Below are positions 8,261 to 15,755 of a DNA stretch of 33,774 bases, one piece after another; position 1 is the stretch's first letter, and each line of letters starts with the position of its first letter. The position numbers and the translations under genes are program-made. The DNA comes from Verrucomicrobiota bacterium. GTDB taxonomy: Bacteria; Verrucomicrobiota; Verrucomicrobiia; Limisphaerales; BJHT01. Below the pieces are notes generated by a model, which saw only the letters and a list, made by a program, of their open reading frames with translations, was not told the DNA's origin and ran no database searches. The stretch covers positions 1-33,774 of the forward strand of contig BJHT01000042.1 of assembly GCA_014193395.1 (NCBI GenBank), written 5' to 3'.

Positions 8261-8267
8261 GGCGTCG

Positions 8268-8296
8268 CTTTTAGGGAGCGGCAGTTGGGCTGTCAA
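8268..8296 (-). promoter_or_regulatory. Promoter of the PQQ dehydrogenase gene
   Basis: Read on the minus strand, a perfect TTGACA (8296-8291) is followed by 17 bases and TAAAAG (8273-8268). A transcript starting about seven bases further on would begin within a base or two of the ATG at 8260, so the mRNA is probably leaderless. This site also argues against the upstream TTG start. Confidence 0.65.
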
Positions 8297-8433
8297 AACC
8301 CATCGTGGACGATACGCGATGCCCGGGGAAAACCGCGCCGCCGCAGAAAATGCAGTGCAACCGTCCGGCCCTGTGGCACGCTTCTTCCGCAGTTCCCTTG
8401 GCTTTTGAAAATTGATAAACCGCGCGAACGTTT

Positions 8434-9810
8434 ATGCTTAATCTCTCCGGTCTCGGTTCCATCACCACCTGCGACGGCGTCACGCGCCGCGACTTCCTCC
8501 AGGTCGGCGCGCTCGGCGCGCTAGGTCTGTCGCTCGCGAAATACGAAGCCCTCGCCGCCGCGGGCGCGACTGACAAATCCAAGGACAAGCGCTCGTGCAT
8601 CATGATCTTCAACCTCGGCGCGCCTTCGCAGCTCGACCTCTTCGACATGAAGCCTGACGCGCCCCGCGAAGTGCGCGGCCCCTTCAAGCCCATCCGCACC
8701 AAGGGCGACTTCGAGATATCCGAACTCCTCCCGCTCCACGCGAAGCACGCCGACAAGTTTTCCCTCGTCCGCTCCTGCTATCACACCGCCGCCGCCGTCC
8801 ACGACACCGGGCATCAAATGATGCAGACCGGCCGCCTCTTCACCGGCGGGAACATCACGCCTCACGCTGGTTGCGCCCTCGAGTTCCTCAAGGGCCGCCG
8901 CTCCGATCTGCCCGCGCACGTCATTCTCCCCGAGCCGATGGGACCCACCGGCGGCAACATGCCGCACGGCCAGGACGCCGGTTTCCTTGGCAAAACCTAC
9001 GATCCCTACGTCATCAACGCCGATCCCTCGAAGCCCGATTTCAAAGTCCCCGACCTCCTGCCGCCCAAGGAAATCGGCGAAGCCCGTCTCCAGCGCCGCA
9101 AGGAACTCCGCGACGTCGTCGAAGGCGCGGTGAAAAACTTCGAGTCCAGCGAATCCGCCAAGCTCATGGACGCCAACTTCGCCGGCGCCTACCGCGTGAT
9201 GACCAGTCAAAAGGCCCGGGAGGCCTTCGACCTCACCAAGGAACCGCTGAAAGTCCGCGAACGTTACGGCCTGAATCGCTTCGGCCAGTGCTGCCTCCTC
9301 GCGCGCCGCCTCGTCGAAGCCGGCGTGCGTTTCGTGACCATCAACACCTTCATCACCGTCTTCGGCGAAATCACCTGGGACATCCACGGCTCGAAACCCT
9401 TCACCTCCATCGAAGGCATGCGCGACATCATCTGCCCGATGTACGACCAAGGCTACACCGCGCTCCTCGAAGACCTCCACCAACGCGGACTCCTCGACGA
9501 CACCATGGTCTGCAACCTCGCCGAATTCGGCCGCACACCGAAGGTCAACCCCGCCGGCGGACGCGACCACTGGCCGAATTGCTGGACCATCGGTTTCGCC
9601 GGCGGCGGCGTGAAAGGCGGCCGCGCCATCGGCAAATCCGACGAAATCGGCGGCTACCCCGCCGAGCGCCCGGTGAATCCGCCGATGGTCGTCGCCACCA
9701 TCTTCGAGAGCCTCGGCCTCGACCTCGACACGCATCTGCCCGGCCCCGCCGGACGGCCGTTTCCGTTGGTGGATTTCGGCACGCAGCCGATCAAAGAGCT
9801 GTTCGCGTAA
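8434..9810 (+). CDS. TAT-exported DUF1501 family protein
   Basis: This 458-residue member of the DUF1501 family has the alkaline-phosphatase/sulfatase-like fold and is common in Planctomycetes and Verrucomicrobia. A twin-arginine signal TRRDFLQVGALGALGL is at residues 17-32, so it folds before export to the periplasm. Family blocks are visible: FNLGAPSQLDLFD, RSCYHTAAAVHDTGHQMMQTGR, ITWDIHG, LAEFGRTPKVNPAGGRDHWP and GKSDEIGGYP. Its biochemical role is unknown. The family is usually encoded beside DUF1549/DUF1553 cytochrome proteins, and here that partner begins about 0.8 kb downstream, with a small gene and a palindromic repeat in between. Divergent transcription from the PQQ dehydrogenase leaves only about 170 bases for both promoters. 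Confidence 0.93.
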   Translation: MLNLSGLGSITTCDGVTRRDFLQVGALGALGLSLAKYEALAAAGATDKSKDKRSCIMIFNLGAPSQLDLFDMKPDAPREVRGPFKPIRTKGDFEISELLPLHAKHADKFSLVRSCYHTAAAVHDTGHQMMQTGRLFTGGNITPHAGCALEFLKGRRSDLPAHVILPEPMGPTGGNMPHGQDAGFLGKTYDPYVINADPSKPDFKVPDLLPPKEIGEARLQRRKELRDVVEGAVKNFESSESAKLMDANFAGAYRVMTSQKAREAFDLTKEPLKVRERYGLNRFGQCCLLARRLVEAGVRFVTINTFITVFGEITWDIHGSKPFTSIEGMRDIICPMYDQGYTALLEDLHQRGLLDDTMVCNLAEFGRTPKVNPAGGRDHWPNCWTIGFAGGGVKGGRAIGKSDEIGGYPAERPVNPPMVVATIFESLGLDLDTHLPGPAGRPFPLVDFGTQPIKELFA

Positions 9811-9831
9811 TTTTTTCCGAAGCGAGGAGTG

Positions 9832-10332
9832 ATGGATTCCAGCCGCAAATTGAAGGTCTTCCGTTACCTGCCCGAACTCGACTGCTTCGTGGTGGAAGAG
9901 GAGTTCAAGAAAATCTGCGATTATCTCGGCGTTACCGAGTGGCACTTCACCGTGTGGCTTGGCCGTCTGTTCGTTCTCGACAACGATTTCGGCGAACACT
10001 GGTTCGACAACTGGGACGAACGTGAAGCTCACGAGGAGAAGGCCGCCCAACTCGGCTATGATTCCAGCGAACTGCTCATCATCGCGCCCTCACGGATGCA
10101 AGACGGCCACGACGGTCCCTGCCACACCGACGCGTTTCGCAAGCGCTTCTGGACCGATGTCTTGTCGTACCTCACGCTCAGCCTCGACTTGGTGATTGAT
10201 GAAGCCCGGCAGGCGAATGCGATCGGCGGGGACGGCGAAGACCCCGATTGGATCCCGGATTTGGAGGAACGAATTGCCAGTGTGCTGGCCGGAAGAATCC
10301 CCGCGACGGAGACCCCCACAGAACGGAGATAA
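9832..10332 (+). CDS. Hypothetical acidic protein
   Basis: A soluble protein of about 166 residues, rich in Asp, Glu, Trp and Phe (for example FVVEEEFKKICDYLGVTEWHFTVWLGRLFVLDNDF). It has no signal peptide, no membrane segment and no motif I recognise. GAGGAG ends two to three bases before the ATG at 9832; a GTG just before it is the alternative start. It lies 21 bases after the DUF1501 gene, so it may share its transcript. Codon use fits the neighbourhood and the reading frame is uninterrupted, which supports a real gene of unknown function. Confidence 0.7.
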   Translation: MDSSRKLKVFRYLPELDCFVVEEEFKKICDYLGVTEWHFTVWLGRLFVLDNDFGEHWFDNWDEREAHEEKAAQLGYDSSELLIIAPSRMQDGHDGPCHTDAFRKRFWTDVLSYLTLSLDLVIDEARQANAIGGDGEDPDWIPDLEERIASVLAGRIPATETPTERR

Positions 10333-10368
10333 GCACATGGCGAATCACGACCAAACCCGGCCTCATTG

Positions 10369-10616
10369 CCCCAGAGGGGCTTCGAAGAACATTAGCCGGG
10401 GGCCAGCGAGGAACGAGCGCAGCCCCCGGTCTGCCGCGTCGTACCAAGCATGCCCCGGAGGGGCACCGGAGGAAAGCCCCGCCGCACCCACCACTCGCCG
10501 CACGCTATTTCTGTCGATGCCCCTCCGGGGCACGGCCTCTCTCGTACACCGGTTCCGGGGGCTGCGCTCATTCTTCGCTGGCCCCCGGCTAATTTCCTGC
10601 GGAGTCCCTCCGGGAC
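10369..10616. repeat. Long palindromic REP/BIME-like element, copy A
   Basis: The left half has CCCCAGAGGGGC, ACATTAGCCGGGGGCCAGCG, GAGCGCAGCCCCCGGT and TGCCCCGGAGGGGCA. The right half is its reverse complement, with TGCCCCTCCGGGGCA, CCGGGGGCTGCGCTCATTCT, GCCCCCGGCTAATTTCCTGC and GTCCCTCCGGGAC. Both halves contain nested palindromes. Copies B, C and the half copy D lie at 13199, 13583 and 14345. The element is open in several frames, which creates false N-terminal extensions of the downstream gene. Confidence 0.9.
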
Positions 10617-10645
10617 AAATCACGACGACAACTCGCCCCTTACCC

Positions 10646-13102
10646 ATGCGTACACTTCATCTCCTCCTCATTCTCTCCCTCCTCTCATTCACCATTTCCG
10701 CCCCCGCCGCCGACTCCCTCCTCCTCCTACCGGCGCAAATCTCCCTCACCGGCCCCGAAGCCCGCCAGAGCCTCCTCGTGGAAAAATCCGACGGCACCCA
10801 CTTCACCGGCCAGCTCACCAACGCCATCACTTTCACCACCAGCGATCCCAAAATCGCCCGTCTCGACGGCACCACCGTCATCCCCGTCGCCAACGGCTCC
10901 GCCACCATCCGCGCCACCGTCAACGGAGAGACCCTCTCCGCCCCCGTTACCGTCTCCAAAATGGACGCCCCGTTCGCCTGGAGCTTCCGCAATCACATCC
11001 AGCCCGTGCTCACCAAGTCCGGCTGCAACGCCGGCGCGTGCCACGGCGCGGCCGCCGGCCAGAACGGCTTCCGCGTTTCCCTCCGCGGCTACGACGACGA
11101 CGGCGACCACACCATCCTCACCCGCGGCGCGATGAACCGCCGCATCACCCTCGCCGATCCCGCGCGCAGCCTGCTGCTCCTCAAATCCACCGCCACCATT
11201 CCCCACAAAGGCGGCGAGCGTTTCAAGACCGGCTCCTTCGAATACCGCGTCCTCGCCGAATGGATCGCCGCCGGCGCGCCCGGCCCCCGCCCCGACGACG
11301 CCCGCATCACCCGCCTCGAAGTCCTCCCGCCCGCCGCGCTGCTCCAGCCCGGCGCGACGCAGCAACTCTCCGTTCGCGCCACCTTCAGCGACGGCCACGT
11401 CGAGGACGTCACGCGCTGGGCCAAGTTCAACGCCGTCAACACCTCCGTCGCCGGCGTCGATGAATCCGGCCGCGTCACCGTTTCCGGTCACGGCGAAACC
11501 ACCGTCAGCGCCTGGTTTCTCAGCCAACTCGCCATCACGACCATCACCTCGCCCTACGCGAAACCCGTCCCCGCCTCGCTCTTCACCAGCTCCCCGCGCC
11601 GCAATTTCATCGACGACCTCGTCCTCGAAAAACTCCGCGAACTGAACCTCCCGCCCTCGCCCCGCAGCACCGACAGCGAATTCCTCCGCCGCGCCTTCCT
11701 CGACACCATCGGCGTGCCGCCCTCCGCCGACGAAACCCGCGCCTTCCTCGCCGACCGCTCCGCCGGCAAGCGCGACGCGCTCATCGACAGCCTCCTCGCC
11801 CGTCCCGAATTCATTGACTACTGGAGCTACCGCTGGAGCGACCTTCTCCTCGTCAACAGCGACAAACTCCCGCCCACCGCGATGTGGGCCTACTACAATT
11901 GGATTCGCAAAAACGTCGCCGCCAACACGCCCTGGGACCGCTTCGTTCGCGACCTCGTCACCGCCACCGGCAGCACCCTCGACCACGGCGCGGGCAATTT
12001 TTACATTCTCCACGATGAACCCACCAAGATGGCCGAGACCGTCTCCGTCGCCTTCCTCGGCTTCTCCATAAACTGCGCCAAATGCCACAACCATCCGCTC
12101 GAAAAATGGACCAACGACGAATACTTCGGCTTCGCCAATCTCTTTGCCCGCACCCGCTCCAAACGCGGCGTCGCCCCCGATGAACAAATCATCTTCTCCG
12201 CCACCGAAGGCGACCTCGTCCAGCCCCTCACCGGCCGCCCGCAAGCCCCAAAACCCCTCGATGCCGCCCCCATTTCCCTCACCGCCAAAGAAGACCGCCG
12301 CGCCCCCCTCGCCGCGTGGCTCACGTCGCCGCAGAACGACCAGTTCAGCAAGACCATCGTCAACCGCATCTGGGCCAACTTCTTCGGCCTCGGCCTCGTC
12401 GAGTCCGTGGACGACATCCGCGTCGCCAACCCCGCCAGCAACGAAAAACTCTTCACCGCTGCCGCCGCCCACCTGGTGAAAAACCAGTTCGACCTCAAGG
12501 CCCTCATGCGCACGATTCTCCAGAGCGAGACCTACCAACGCTCCAGCCTCGCCCTCCCCGAGAACCAGGCCGACACCCGCTACCTCGCCCGCTTCTACCC
12601 GCGCCGCCTCAAGGCCGAAGTCCTCCTCGACGCCTTCTCCGCCGCCACCGCCGTCCCCACCACGTTCCGCATCGACGCCCGCAACGCCAACCGCGGCCTC
12701 GGCCGCATGTACCCCGAAGGCTTCCGCGCCCTCCAGCTCCCCGACTCGAACGTCGCCTCCTATTTCCTGAAAAGCTTTGGCCGCCCCGAACGCCTCGCCA
12801 CCTGCGAATGCGAGCGCACCAGCGAACCCAGCATGGCCCAGGCCCTCCACCTCGCCAACGGCGACACCCTCAACGACAAGCTCGCCAAAAAAGGCAACCG
12901 CCTCGACCAATTGCTCGCGAAGAAAATGTCCGACCAAGAACTCCTCGAAGAAACCTACCTCCTCACCTTGAACCGCCCACCCACCCCCGCCGAAAAAGCC
13001 AAGCTCACTCAAATCCTCGCCACCGCAGCCGACCGCCGCCCCGCCCTCGAAGACCTCTTCTGGAGCCTCCTGAGCAGCCGGGAGTTTTTGTTTAATCACT
13101 AA
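10646..13102 (+). CDS. Secreted DUF1549/DUF1553 protein with cytochrome-type motifs and Ig-like domains
   Basis: This exported protein of about 818 residues shows the planctomycete/verrucomicrobial architecture. Residues 1-21 are a signal peptide. A bacterial Ig-like (BIG2) domain runs to about 105. A cytochrome-like segment carries C127-x4-C132-H133, where CxxCH would be usual. A second Ig-like segment is at about 220-305. The DUF1549 domain, from about 318, holds the conserved CAKCHNHP (C477-x2-C480-H481), and DUF1553 runs to the C terminus with NRPPTPAE and EFLFNH. It is probably periplasmic and may bind heme. ATG 10646 is chosen because the signal peptide starts there; the frame stays open upstream only through repeat A. 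It is the usual partner of the DUF1501 gene. The function of the system is unknown, although links to polysaccharide breakdown are often proposed. Confidence 0.92.
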   Translation: MRTLHLLLILSLLSFTISAPAADSLLLLPAQISLTGPEARQSLLVEKSDGTHFTGQLTNAITFTTSDPKIARLDGTTVIPVANGSATIRATVNGETLSAPVTVSKMDAPFAWSFRNHIQPVLTKSGCNAGACHGAAAGQNGFRVSLRGYDDDGDHTILTRGAMNRRITLADPARSLLLLKSTATIPHKGGERFKTGSFEYRVLAEWIAAGAPGPRPDDARITRLEVLPPAALLQPGATQQLSVRATFSDGHVEDVTRWAKFNAVNTSVAGVDESGRVTVSGHGETTVSAWFLSQLAITTITSPYAKPVPASLFTSSPRRNFIDDLVLEKLRELNLPPSPRSTDSEFLRRAFLDTIGVPPSADETRAFLADRSAGKRDALIDSLLARPEFIDYWSYRWSDLLLVNSDKLPPTAMWAYYNWIRKNVAANTPWDRFVRDLVTATGSTLDHGAGNFYILHDEPTKMAETVSVAFLGFSINCAKCHNHPLEKWTNDEYFGFANLFARTRSKRGVAPDEQIIFSATEGDLVQPLTGRPQAPKPLDAAPISLTAKEDRRAPLAAWLTSPQNDQFSKTIVNRIWANFFGLGLVESVDDIRVANPASNEKLFTAAAAHLVKNQFDLKALMRTILQSETYQRSSLALPENQADTRYLARFYPRRLKAEVLLDAFSAATAVPTTFRIDARNANRGLGRMYPEGFRALQLPDSNVASYFLKSFGRPERLATCECERTSEPSMAQALHLANGDTLNDKLAKKGNRLDQLLAKKMSDQELLEETYLLTLNRPPTPAEKAKLTQILATAADRRPALEDLFWSLLSSREFLFNH

Positions 13103-13134
13103 GTTCTTGTTCAAGCACTGAGTTCTTGTTCAAC
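13097..13134. repeat. Tandem 19-base duplication at the gene end
   Basis: CACTAAGTTCTTGTTCAAG (13097-13115) is followed immediately by CACTGAGTTCTTGTTCAAC (13116-13134), 17 of 19 identical. The first unit starts with the last sense codon and the TAA stop of the DUF1549/DUF1553 gene. Confidence 0.85.
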
Positions 13135-13198
13135 CAATGATGAATGGCCGCATGAAAAACCAACTCGCCACTCGCGACGCGTCGCGCGTCCGGCTTCG

Positions 13199-13446
13199 CC
13201 CCAGAGGGGCATCGCAGAACATTAGCCGGGGGCCAGCGAGGAACGAGCGCAGCCCCCGGTCCACCGCGCCCCACGCGTCATGCCCCGGAGGGGCACCGAA
13301 GGAACACCGCGCCACGTCCGCCACTGCACACCCGATTTTTCTGACGATGCCCCTTCAGGGCACACCCGCTTGGGTTCCCTCATTCCGGGGGCCGCGCTCG
13401 TTCCTCGCTTGCCCCCGGCTAATTTCCTCCGGCGTCCCTCCGGGAC
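13199..13446. repeat. Long palindromic REP/BIME-like element, copy B
   Basis: Full copy in the same arrangement as copy A: an opening half with GAACATTAGCCGGGGGCCAG and a closing inverted half with GCCCCCGGCTAATTTCCTCC. It is closest to copy C, sharing even the central block GAAGGAACACCGCGCCACGT. No gene is seen between 13103 and 13879; the apparent long frame there is repeat sequence. Confidence 0.9.
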
Positions 13447-13582
13447 TAACTCCGCGTCCTACGCGCACAGCCAACGAAACCGCTCTTTCGCAGCCCATTA
13501 ACGAAACCTCATTTCGTGCCGGGCCTCTCCGCGCCGTCGCCGCCGCACCATTCCACGAAGCACCTTCACGCGCCCCGCTTCG

Positions 13583-13829
13583 CCCCAGAGGGGCATCGCA
13601 GAACATTAGCCGGGGGCCAGCGAGGAACGAGCGCAGCCCCCGGTCCACCCCGCCCTACGCGTCATGCCCCGGAGGGGCACCGAAGGAACACCGCGCCACG
13701 TCCGCCACCACGCGCCCGATTTTTCTGACGATGCCCCTCCGGGGCACGCCCGCTTGGGTTTTCTCGTTCCGTGGGCCGCCCTCGTTCCTCGCTCGCCCCC
13801 GGCTAATTTCCTTCGGCGTCCCTCCGGGA
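13583..13829. repeat. Long palindromic REP/BIME-like element, copy C
   Basis: Full copy directly upstream of the Y1 transposase gene, ending about 50 bases before its ATG. It is nearly identical to copy B. The right half is slightly decayed, with CCGTGGGCCGCCCTCG in place of the usual CCGGGGGCTGCGCTCG. Confidence 0.9.
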
Positions 13830-13879
13830 AAAAACCATCTCGTTCGTACCTCTAACAACCAACCTCCAAAAAAAAGGTT

Positions 13880-14326
13880 ATGGGTTCCACCTACCTGAGC
13901 CTCCATTACCACATCGTCTGGGCGACCAAGGAGCGGCGCAATCTGATCGAGCCGCGTTGGGATCCCAAACTCCACGCCTTCCTCGGCGGCCTGCTGAAAA
14001 ACCTCGGTGGCGTCGCCGAAACCATCAACGGCACCCGCGACCATCTCCATATCCTGGCCGGCCTGCGCGCCACCCACGCCCTCGCCGACGTCGTCCGCGA
14101 TCTGAAATCGCTCTCCGCCGAATGGGTTCACAAGGAACTCAAAGTTTGGGACTTCGGCTGGCAGGAAGGCTACTTCGCCGCCACCGTCAGTCCGACCCAA
14201 CGCCCGTCCGTGCGCCGCTACATCGCCAAGCAAAAGGAACATCACAAAACCGAGTCCTCGAAAACCGAGATGGAGCGACTCCTCAAACGCGCTGAAATCA
14301 AATATGACCCGCAATACTTCGAGTAA
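13880..14326 (+). CDS. REP-associated / IS200-like Y1 transposase
   Basis: This 148-residue single-domain HUH nuclease (Y1_Tnp family) cuts and rejoins single-stranded DNA at hairpins. The first strand has LHYHIVWATKERRN. H55-L-H57 forms the metal-binding HUH-type motif in RDHLHIL. Y114 in the block SVRRYIAKQKEHH is the expected nucleophile, with Q118 one turn later as in IS608 TnpA. GWQEGYFAATVS at 93-104 is typical of this branch. The length is that of a complete enzyme, so it may be active. It is flanked by palindromic repeats of one family (13583-13829 and 14345-14445), which makes a RAYT more likely than a classical IS200; no TnpB gene is present. The Shine-Dalgarno is weak. Confidence 0.93.
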   Translation: MGSTYLSLHYHIVWATKERRNLIEPRWDPKLHAFLGGLLKNLGGVAETINGTRDHLHILAGLRATHALADVVRDLKSLSAEWVHKELKVWDFGWQEGYFAATVSPTQRPSVRRYIAKQKEHHKTESSKTEMERLLKRAEIKYDPQYFE

Positions 14327-14344
14327 CTCAAAAGGGGTTCTCAC

Positions 14345-14445
14345 GATGCCCCTCCGGGGCACGGCCACCTTGAGCACCGCGTTCCGGGGGCTGCGCTCGT
14401 TCCTCGCTGGCCCCCGGCTAATTTCCTGCGGCGTCCCTTCGGGAC
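14345..14445. repeat. Palindromic REP/BIME-like element, half copy D
   Basis: Only the right half of the family is present, from GATGCCCCTCCGGGGCACGG to GCGTCCCTTCGGGAC. It begins 19 bases after the transposase stop codon and marks the right flank of the transposase unit. Confidence 0.9.
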
Positions 14446-14508
14446 AAGATCAGAAGCAACCCGCCGCCCACCTTGACGCCTCCCACCCGTCGGCCTTTAC
14501 TCCCCGCC

Positions 14509-14763
14509 ATGAACACGACGCTGTCCGCCGATGGCAAGATCCAGATTCCACCGGAACTGTGGGAGCGCGCGAAGCTCAAGGCTGGCGACACCGTGGACAT
14601 TCACCTCTACCAAGGCACCCTCGTTCTCCGCAAACACGAGGCGCTGACCCAGGAGCAAGCCGCCGCGTTGTTGCAACGCAGCCGCGCACTGCCCAAACCC
14701 ACCCCGGACGATGACGCCGCCGTCGAACAAGCCATCCGGGAAGCGCGCAGCCTGCGGCGATGA
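14509..14763 (+). CDS. AbrB/SpoVT-type antitoxin of a VapBC-like pair
   Basis: This 84-residue protein has an N-terminal swapped-hairpin AbrB DNA-binding domain (residues 1-45: LSADGKIQIPPELWERAKLKAGDTVDI). The tail is charged and helical (about 46-84) and would bind and block the toxin. The ATG at 14509 is preferred to an upstream TTG at 14473 because the domain starts at once. Its TGA overlaps the ATG of the PIN gene (ATGA), which shows translational coupling typical of toxin-antitoxin pairs. It begins 64 bases after repeat D, so the pair sits right beside the transposase unit. As in other VapBC systems, the antitoxin probably represses its own operon. Confidence 0.85.
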   Translation: MNTTLSADGKIQIPPELWERAKLKAGDTVDIHLYQGTLVLRKHEALTQEQAAALLQRSRALPKPTPDDDAAVEQAIREARSLRR

Positions 14764-15179
14764 TCGTCGTCCTCGACACGAACATCGTCGCCAGCGCCAC
14801 GTTCTGGCGCGGGAAACCCGCCCACTGCCTCGAAGCCTGGGCGCTGGGCCGGTTCGATCTGGCAATCAGTCATCCGATCCTCACGGAATACGAAGAAGTC
14901 ATCGCGCGGCTGGCCGCCCGTTATCCCGAAAGGCCCCAGACCGACTGGCTCTCCGCCATCCAGCAAGCCGGCCATCTCTACCTCCCCGCTCCGCTGCCGC
15001 CCGCGACCGCCGACCCGGACGACGAGAAATTCATCGAGTGCGCCGCGACTGCGCAGGCGGACTATCTCGTGACCGGCGACAAAGGTCATCTGCTCGTGTT
15101 GGAACAAGCGGCCGGCATTCCCATTATCGCCGCCTCGGATTTTCTCCGCCTCCTCGGCGTGCCCGAAAATCCAGCGTGA
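14760..15179 (+). CDS. PIN-domain toxin (VapC-like ribonuclease)
   Basis: This 139-residue PIN-domain protein is a predicted Mg-dependent endoribonuclease toxin of the type called putative toxin component, PIN family. Acidic residues expected for the metal site are visible: D6 in VLDTNIV, the acidic cluster in ILTEYEEV near residue 43, and DDEKFIECA and TGDKGHL in the second half. It overlaps the upstream AbrB-type gene by four bases. It is intact and of normal length. The cellular target RNA cannot be told from the sequence. Confidence 0.87.
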   Translation: MIVVLDTNIVASATFWRGKPAHCLEAWALGRFDLAISHPILTEYEEVIARLAARYPERPQTDWLSAIQQAGHLYLPAPLPPATADPDDEKFIECAATAQADYLVTGDKGHLLVLEQAAGIPIIAASDFLRLLGVPENPA

Positions 15180-15204
15180 TCAGTTATTCGGGTCGCCGCG
15201 TTCC

Positions 15205-15525
15205 CTACGCCGCGACCGCAGTGGCAACTCCCTTTCTCACCCGTTTTAGTTCACGCAACAACCCCGGCACCAGCGGCCTGAGATCCTGAACCTGATTTGA
15301 TTTCGCCCGAAGCACGATGATTGCGATGTTGAAACGCGAAAGATTCTGTTGCGACGACAGGCTCCCATCCATTGTGACGAACACGTCGAACTCCTTTTCC
15401 GCGAGCGCCAGGAGCTTGCCGTTCTTGATGCCGGCCCACCCGTGGCGCGGAACGCTGGTGACGTTCAGCCCGGCGAGTTCACGCCGCAGGCGCCAATCGA
15501 CGCACTCGTCGAGGAGGATTCTCAT
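15205..15525 (-). CDS. DUF5615 PIN-like protein, probable toxin
   Basis: This 106-residue protein of the DUF5615 family is related to PIN nucleases. It starts with MRILLDECVDWRLRREL, where D6 and E7 are the expected metal ligands, and has VFVTMDGSLSSQQN around residue 50. Members are usually encoded beside a DUF433 gene and are thought to be the toxin half of a type II pair. That arrangement is seen here: the DUF433 gene upstream overlaps this gene by 47 bases in another frame. It is convergent with the VapBC-like pair, so two toxin-antitoxin-like pairs lie back to back within 1.3 kb. Confidence 0.85.
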   Translation of the reverse strand: MRILLDECVDWRLRRELAGLNVTSVPRHGWAGIKNGKLLALAEKEFDVFVTMDGSLSSQQNLSRFNIAIIVLRAKSNQVQDLRPLVPGLLRELKRVRKGVATAVAA

Positions 15526-15730
15526 GACGGCTGGTTTTCTTGAGCAGCAACGCGCCGGACTCTTCGAGAAAAGCGATCGCCTGTGTCCGGCTCACCGAGG
15601 GAAATCCTTCGAGGAAATCGTCGAGCGAGTCGCCATGCGCGAGCGCATCGATCAGCGTTTGCGCCGGCACCCGCGTGCCCTTGAAGCACACCGCACCACT
15701 CATGATTTCCGGATCGGATGCAATGACCAT
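15479..15730 (-). CDS. DUF433 protein, probable antitoxin
   Basis: The protein of about 83 residues is a DUF433 winged-helix-like DNA-binding protein. The core SDPEIMSGAVCFKGTRVPAQTLIDAL is diagnostic of the family, and a second helix region has SLDDFLEGFPSVSRTQAIAFLE. It probably neutralises the DUF5615 protein encoded downstream with a 47-base overlap. The start at 15730 is preferred over 15769, because the longer version would overlap the start of the divergent cytochrome/WD40 gene at 15756. With the shorter start, only about 25 bases separate the two divergent start codons, so the promoter of each must lie inside the other gene. Confidence 0.82.
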   Translation of the reverse strand: MVIASDPEIMSGAVCFKGTRVPAQTLIDALAHGDSLDDFLEGFPSVSRTQAIAFLEESGALLLKKTSRHENPPRRVRRLAPAA

Positions 15731-15755
15731 TGATTTTTCCACGCCCCAACCATCT

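Larger units (their letters stand above)
13583..14445 (+). mobile_element. REP-associated transposase unit flanked by palindromic repeats
   Basis: A Y1/HUH transposase gene (13880-14326) lies between palindromic copy C on the left and half copy D on the right. This matches the organisation of RAYT units, where the enzyme recognises the REP hairpins around it. The boundaries are set at the outer ends of the repeats and are approximate. Confidence 0.7.

Noticed and set aside
10196-10645. N-terminal extension of 150 residues on the DUF1549/DUF1553 protein
   Set aside because: It overlaps the preceding gene and repeat copy A; the signal peptide starts at ATG 10646.
13137-13898. 253-residue plus-strand frame
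   Set aside because: It consists of translated palindromic repeat copies B and C, with the same peptide words repeated twice; no independent gene.
13880-14326. Full IS200/IS605 element with TnpB
   Set aside because: Only the Y1 enzyme is present; no TnpB/IscB-like frame or guide RNA-like right end was seen.
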